Part shown: positions 59,101 through 64,000 of the stretch, one piece after another
Layout of the letters: every line of letters begins with the position of its first letter
Position numbering within the stretch: the first letter of the stretch is position 1
Position numbers and translations under genes: made by a program
Source of the DNA: Heterodera schachtii
Lineage: Eukaryota > Nematoda > Chromadorea > Rhabditida > Heteroderidae
Assembly: GCA_023374025.1 (NCBI GenBank)
Contig: SIJG01000055.1
Location: 248,001 to 312,000 of the forward strand
Length of the DNA stretch: 64,000 nt
Reading direction: 5' to 3'
Notes under the pieces: model-generated
Seen by the model: only the letters and a program-made list of their open reading frames with translations
The model's database searches: none
Told to the model about the DNA's origin: nothing

Positions 59101-62100
59101 CGGGCGGCACCAGCGCCGCGGGGATGGTGAGAGCCAAATTAGCAGCACTCGATTTCCTAATTACGAGTACTCATTCCAGGGGCTACCCTCTCGTCCCATC
59201 GATTTGCTCTCCTCTTCGGCCAAGCATTCCCCTTGGAGTTATTTGCCTCCTCCTCTCCCGTCCCTTACGCCCGGCTCGCCCCCCGTCGGTGGCATTGCGT
59301 TTCCGCCCGGCATGTTCGACAAGTACAAAAACGAAATTGAGGACATGCGCCGGTCGCGCACATCGCTGCATCAGTTGGGCCAAGCGCAGCAGCAGCCGCA
59401 AGAGCACACGAAGGTTTGTGCTCTGTGAGAGGGTCGGTCGGAGCAGTACTTGGAGGAGGACACATGACGGAGAGAGAGGAAAAGACAATTCTACTGGTGG
59501 TGGTGGTGTTTTGGCGGATGGAGGGGCGAAGGGCAAAAGCGGGGAAAGGGTGCGAACGGACAATGGCAAGGGGAAGTGCCGGTGATCAGCAGCAAGTGAA
59601 GGGAATTGCTGATTGGTCGGCTCTGATCAGTCTCTTGCCGATCAGCAAGGGAATTGCTGCCGATTGATCAGCAAATGCAGATTAGTAACATAGAAAATGT
59701 TTTCTGGTCGCAATGAATGCTCGTAAATTCTTTCAAGTGTCAACCAAAAAGGTCGTCGTGCCGTCTTCCGCAGCTGTTTGACCATTTGTCTGAGTTTGGC
59801 ACTTTTCTGTTCGAGTGGCGCACCCTTTCCCCCTTTTCCCTTTTCCCTTTGCCCCCTCACCGCCCCTCCTCAGTTTCCCTTTCAGTGCATTTGCCCATTG
59901 TCTCATTAATTGCCATGCCATTCCTTCCTCACTTTTTGTTTTCCTTTTCCCTTTGTGCTTTTCTTACTTTTTCCCTCTTTTTCTGCAACTCGCGCTTTCG
60001 CCACTTTTGTTCCTCAAAATTGGACACTTTTTATGATTATTATTATTTTATTATTATTATCATTATCTTTAATTATTATTTTATTCCAAAGAAATAAAAA
60101 GTGATTTTCCCTTTGTGCTGTCCTTTTCTCTTTTTTTCCATTGGCTTTGGCACTTTCTTTTCCCTCCCCCCTTTCAATGCACATTTTTCACCCAAACTTT
60201 GGCTTAAACCATTCCGATGTTCAGTTGAGTGAATAATGGCATGTTATGCCAATCGGTCTCAAGTCGAAATTACCAAAAATTAAAATAAATTTGATAAGAA
60301 AATCGGCGGATTGTGAATTCCGTTTTAAAATGCCAAAAATGCATTTCCCTTCCCTTCCCTTCCCTTTCACTTTTTGTTTTTACTTTTCTTGTTAAGACTC
60401 CTTCTGAGCCTTCTTTGCTCACCGAAACTCGCACTGTGACCAGAGAATATTCTCGGGAGGTCCGCAAAAAAATAGCCTTTTGCCCAGTAAATTGTCCTTA
60501 AAATTGTCTTAGGCGTATTCAAAAACCGAAGTCAGCACAGTACCGTACAGCGATGGCCGACATCAGTCAGGGTATACGGTATCGACAGTGCCAAGCGAAT
60601 GGGGCACAGGACGAGACCGGTAGGAAAGAAGCGGCCATTAAGGAAAGGGAGGAAGTGCCAATCCTACCGGGCATGCCAACACACAGAAAACACTCGCGAG
60701 TGGTCGAAGTGGCGGACACTTTCGTGGATCGTCAATTGGCCGAAGCCGCCCCATTGGCACATCGCTACGGGGGCCGAATAACGCTGGAGGAGGCGTTGGA
60801 CGCCATTTTCCAATCCACCAAAAAGTTGGAGGAACCGCCCCCGGCCGACCCTGGGTAATTAGGGGAGGGAAGCAACGGGGCTAAGGAAGAAAAGCTATTC
60901 TCGCACAAGCAGATTGTCCGAACAGCAAATCCAGCTGCGCAACGTGGACGGCCCCGGCATTTTCTCGCCCGATTTGGCATTGATGGAAAGGCTGGCGGAA
61001 CAGCCGCACTTGGCCGAGAATCTGTTGAAGGTCAGAGACAGAAAACAACAGAGTGTGATAGAGAGAGTAAAAGGCATTTGACAAAACATTGGAACGTTTA
61101 AAAATGAGAATGACACTAATTAGGATCATTAGGAATACGATCCATTTTCCTTTATTGCTTTTCCCATCACAGAATGAGCCTCTCTTTGTCCGTTGCGCTT
61201 TCTGCGCCTGCGTCCGTCCGTTGCGTGACGCGCGTTCGCATTTCCGTTGGTGCCGCCACTGCTACACTTACTATTGCTCTCGGCAATGTCGGCTGAGTGA
61301 TTGGCACCGGCACAGAGACCGATGCTCATTTGCCCGAATTAACAGGTGGGCAGTGGCGGGAGCTCGCCAATAATGAGAAAAAGCCATGGTTTCAGCTTGT
61401 GCAAAGAAGTGATTATGAAGGTGAGGAATAAAAAGCAATTAGTACTTATCACTCGCAAAAAATGGCCATTAGGGCGGGGAATAATTGGACTTTGTTTGGT
61501 TTGACCACCGACACTCCTCCCCCGCCCGTAATGATGTCCAGCAATGGGAATGCCATCGTACAGGTTCGACGTGACCCCGAGACGCAGTACCACATGTCGC
61601 GCGTTGCCCGCGAGGGGTTTCGGCGTGAGGGACGCGGTTCAGTGAACATTCGGCTGATGTAAGACCGGGGAAAGGGCCCGTCCGGCCCGACTCCGATGCG
61701 CTTCTCCCCCGCAGATCGGCCTATTCCGCGCAGCTTTACCTTGAGCAGGGGTGGCGCGTGTTCGCCCAGCACGACCCCAACCAACTGTTGTTCTACTACC
61801 CAATCCAAACACTGGTGGACCAGCGCAAGGAGTCAAGCCTAATCCAACTGTGCCGGAAGTACAACCCGAAGTGAGGGGAGTTTTACTGCCCCAATTTGGG
61901 GGCACGGAACAGCCAAGAGAACCAAATTTCAGCGAGAAGTTCATTCTCAGCGTCAGTATCATTGCGGATATCGAACAGTGCCCGGAGACGCCACCGCCCG
62001 CCGAGCCGATGAGCGGCGGCGCGGCGGCACCATCCGCCACGGCAAACAACGCATTGCCAACGACCCCCGTTTATGGCACAACAGCGGTGCCAACAAATGT

Positions 62101-62104
62101 GTGA
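42900..62104 (+). CDS. ajm-1: AJM-1-like apical junction protein (large coiled-coil protein with C-terminal zinc-binding and alpha/beta domains)
   Basis: About 34 exons, roughly 2,290 codons. Exons: 42900-43067, 46184-46341, 46533-46623, 46880-47137, 47706-48195 (frame conflict), 48730-48842, 49481-49720, 49782-50477, 50632-50801, 51291-51358, 54024-54275, 54333-54472, 54601-54877, 55359-55589, 55645-55806, 55853-56141, 56387-56539, 56587-56957, 57007-57180, 57230-57536, 57624-57793, 58159-58341, 58585-58718, 58844-59126, 59180-59413, 60397-60459, 60513-60619, 60687-60854, 60913-61030, 61173-61345, 61396-61420, 61564-61658, 61715-61870, 61933-62104. A Glu/Arg coiled coil spans 54601-56957. 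The C-terminus has a MYND-like Cys/His cluster ([14 protein letters not shown]...HRHRDRC), then a conserved block (SVNIRL...[10 protein letters not shown]...[20 protein letters not shown]). AJM-1 is an epithelial apical-junction protein; the call is from memory of its architecture. Exons before 49 kb are phase-compatible but could be another gene. Confidence 0.68.
43103..43395. repeat. GC-rich minisatellite, period about 53 bp
   Basis: Five tandem copies of GACGCGGGGTACGAACCCCC followed by a C run and TAAGGGGTGGGGAAGGGGGA lie at about 43137, 43190, 43242, 43297 and 43350. Each unit pairs a C run with a G run, so single strands can fold. It starts just after the donor of the first AJM-1-like exon. 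ORFs through it are artefacts. Confidence 0.92.
44058..44227. repeat. C run followed by (CT)n microsatellite
   Basis: A run of about 17 C (44060-44076) is followed by 150 bases of CTCTCT-dominated sequence to 44227, inside the 3.1-kb first intron of the AJM-1-like gene. Confidence 0.9.
44990..45400. repeat. Pyrimidine-rich minisatellite cluster
   Basis: At least two long near-identical repeats (about 130 bp; TCTCATTTTCTTTTCTCTCC at about 45064 and 45199) and shorter CTCTCTTTCCCTTTTCCCTC units at 45330-45365. The plus strand is almost free of purines. Intronic to the AJM-1-like gene. Confidence 0.88.
51359..54023. other. 2.7-kb intron of the AJM-1-like gene with a TATA-like site
   Basis: Besides C and G runs (52187-52210, 53835-53853, 53871-53882) the intron holds GGTATATAAATGCG at 52518-52531, a good TATA box, followed by an ORF from 52527 without recognisable domains. 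An internal promoter for a shorter isoform is possible but unsupported by any splice model. Confidence 0.35.
54878..55084 (+). other. Possible alternative C-terminal tail by intron retention
   Basis: If the donor after codon 54875-54877 is not used, the coiled-coil frame continues for 68 codons ([20 protein letters not shown]...[17 protein letters not shown]...[11 protein letters not shown]) to a stop at 55084. The tail is basic and not low-complexity, unlike typical intron translation. It could be an isoform end. Confidence 0.35.
59414..60396. other. 1-kb intron of the AJM-1-like gene
   Basis: No coding potential was seen. The intron contains a GATCAG-rich patch (59580-59670) and C/T-rich DNA, then ATTATT repeats around 60035-60080. 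Confidence 0.5.
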
Positions 62105-63019
62105 GATGAATGCAGTGGCGATGGCACAATATTAGGCGTAAGATCAGAAACCGAATTCACTGCCCCCGCCCCCCCCCCCCCCTTTTTCCGCCTTATTTTT
62201 GTGACTTTTTCCTCTCCATTCATTCGTTCATTTTTCACTTTTTAAAACAGCTCTTTCACTGTCCCAACTCATTTGTCAAGTCAATCTTTTGGGCTGATTC
62301 CCCCCCCCCCCCCACAAATTCATAAATTTCGCTTTACTGAGGGGAAACGCTCCTTTTTTTTGTTTTGATTTTTTGAAAAACCATTAATTTACCACTTAAT
62401 TTCTATTCGTATTTTACACACGCCAATTATCTTTTCTTTTGGTCTTTCTTTTTTCCCTCCACGGCTTTTCGTCCATTACAAAACAAGCAAATAATTTAAT
62501 AGGAGGATAAGCAAATCAAATTTACTTTTGCTCAAACAAACATTACATAATTGATGTATGAAAATGAGAACGAACAAAGCCAACCTCACGAGGACAAATC
62601 TAAGAAAAACAACAAAAATAATACCAAATACATAAACATATGAATGAGAAAATGCAACGGAAGTTTAAACAAATCGGATAAGAAAAGAGGAGAAGGGTCA
62701 GTAGAGAAAGAAATAGCAGGAATTTCTGATAAAATGAACAAAATGGGAAAAAGCTCATCAAACGATGGAATGATAGGGAAAAGAAAGGGCTCTGTACCCA
62801 ATGCATAAAGATCGGATCCGCGGACCGAATCAGGTAAAATAAAGGGAAATAGCATAGGTAATGATGAGAAATAGAGCGTTACGATCCGCGGATCCGACCT
62901 TTATGCATATGGGTACTGACTGCTGTTGCGTTGCTTTATGAGGTGATTCTCTGTCCCCGCTTTTGGACTCCCTCTCCAAATTCGCCTTTGGTCTCCTTCT
63001 CCCGTGCTTCTCGGTACCG
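62105..63019. other. Spacer after the AJM-1-like gene
   Basis: Convergent spacer with C runs (62170-62182, 62299-62313), an AT-rich stretch, and a strong inverted repeat at 62796-62914. No gene is supported. Confidence 0.5.
62796..62914. repeat. Inverted repeat with GGATCCGCGGA core
   Basis: ACCCAATGCATAAAGATCGG continuing into ATCCGCGGA (62796-62824) pairs with TCCGCGGATCCGACCTTTAT continuing GCATATGGGT (62885-62914), with one bulged base and one mismatch, around a loop of about 60 bp. It could be a small MITE or a hairpin near the gene ends. Confidence 0.75.
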
Positions 63020-63289
63020 TCAAATGTCATAATTTTCCTCGTCCTCGTGCTGCGGTCGCTGTTCTTCGCCGGCGACGTGTTGCGGTTGTTGGATGAACAT
63101 CCGTTCCAAGTGCGGGTCAAGCGGAACGGCCGGCGACGGAGGCGCCGCAAAAGTGAACGAATTTGCGGCTGCGCCTTCGCCTCCAGCGGCGGTGGCTGCT
63201 GACATCATCATCATCATCATCGCTGGGGGCATTTGACCGCCCTCCATGCCCATATTAGCCGCTTGCTTCTCCGCTTCTTCTCGTCTGGC
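63020..63289 (-). CDS. Last exon of an unidentified gene (upstream part beyond window)
   Basis: After an ATGCAG 3' splice site (63292-63290), a phase-0 frame of 89 codons runs to a stop at 63020. It begins ARREEAEKQAANMGMEGGQM (helical, charged), has six methionines in a row from an ATGATG repeat, an Ala/Gly-rich linker, and a polar tail LDPHLERMFIQQ...EDEENYDI. No domain is recognised. The upstream exon was not found in the remaining 0.7 kb, which is AT-rich with G runs. Confidence 0.5.
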   Translation of the reverse strand, partial: ARREEAEKQAANMGMEGGQMPPAMMMMMMSAATAAGGEGAAANSFTFAAPPSPAVPLDPHLERMFIQQPQHVAGEEQRPQHEDEENYDI

Positions 63290-64000
63290 CTGCATTGGGA
63301 CAAACAAACTTTTTAAGGGAAAGCACAATTACGCTGCCAAATGGGCAGCCCCTCGGACTTTCCCAAGTGATTAATGACTGAGCGAATGGCATAATTGTAT
63401 GTGCGAAAATCAAATTGGCACAATTTAATATATTTTTTTGCTTCAATTTTCGACGCCGCGTTGACTTTTCCTTTAATTCCCAGTCAACGCTAAACATAAA
63501 CAAAACACATTCATTCCTCAAATAAGCGGAGATATTAAAAAATTGTAATTTGTAAAATTAAAAATAAAACAAATAATTAGGATGGATGATTTATTAATAT
63601 GTATATATCACCGAAAATTCACCAATTTCTTTGTGCTATTTGTTAAATTAGTTCCGCTTGACTTGCGGTCCTAAAACATATAATAATCCTTCTGGTTCAT
63701 CTATCAAAATTGGACATGCCATTGTCGTTGTTTTCTGACCTTAGTTGACGCCTTTCTACAAAGTGCTGTTGGGAAAGAAAAGCCCTCATTAGCCTTTCTC
63801 ACAATCCGCCGATGTTAAGGGGGGGGGGGGGGGGTGTTTTGTTCAAATGGAGGAAAGGAGTTTTAACAACAAAACTTAGGTCGGTGGAGAGAGGAAAGAA
63901 AAGCAGCAGAATGTATAAATAATAAATTAGAGGGGGGGGGGGGTCACACACCAAGCAAAAAATGCCGAAAACAAAAGGAGGGGGGGGGGGGGGATAAGTG
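63290..64000. other. Right-edge non-coding sequence
   Basis: AT-rich DNA with G runs at 63820-63833, 63932-63943 and 63979-63992. No exon or RNA gene could be supported. Confidence 0.45.

Overview
This is a window of a nematode nuclear genome. The evidence is gene content: Schnurri/SMA-9 with a nematode-style glutamine-rich N-terminus, an AJM-1-type apical junction protein, a ZP-domain cuticlin-like protein and a PAN/Apple protein. Gene structure agrees: many short exons, GT-AG introns down to 46 nt, 3' splice sites ending in TTTCAG or TTTTAG, and one closely spaced same-strand pair that looks like an operon. Long runs of G or C (often 10-20 nt) and long C/T tracts fill the non-coding DNA. 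GC-rich exons beside AT-rich spacers would fit a tylenchid (cyst-nematode-like) worm, but that placement is inference. No prokaryotic features, CRISPR arrays or viral genes were seen.

Layout, left to right. 1-329 (-): first two exons of UDP-glucose pyrophosphorylase, running off the left edge. 330-4756: spacer with a 500-bp C/T tract. 4757-7537 (+): complete ZP-domain membrane protein, 10 exons. 8765-10265 (-): secreted-type protein with two PAN/Apple domains. 10590-11069 (-): small secreted Gly/Cys-rich protein. 11862-28999 (-): sma-9/Schnurri homologue with about 25 exons, ten C2H2-type fingers, and a second in-frame ending at 19861. 29007-32633: low-complexity spacer and an inverted-repeat element. 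32634-33541 (+): complete mitochondrial CISD3-type double CDGSH protein, followed 183 bp later by 33725-38356 (+): Integrator subunit 2 with a hAT-like MITE just inside an intron. 38632-40497 (-): complete PAP2-family lipid phosphate phosphatase, convergent with INTS2. 42900-62104 (+): very large AJM-1-like gene, about 34 exons. 63020-63289 (-): last exon of an unidentified gene.

Most exons come from manual splice modelling. Every junction listed was checked for GT/AG and for codon phase, and where phases fail this is stated. Protein family calls come from recognising sequence patterns, with no database search. Several genes belong to the epidermis and cuticle (ZP, PAN, AJM-1, SMA-9 in the BMP body-size pathway), but these look like neighbours and not a single pathway.

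The points most worth a second look are: an AJM-1 exon (about 47.7 kb) that appears protein-like in two frames, each joining in phase to a different downstream exon; the phase-matched alternative last exon of sma-9; the hAT-like MITE that duplicated an INTS2 5' splice site; and a hairpin-forming dispersed repeat with four copies here.
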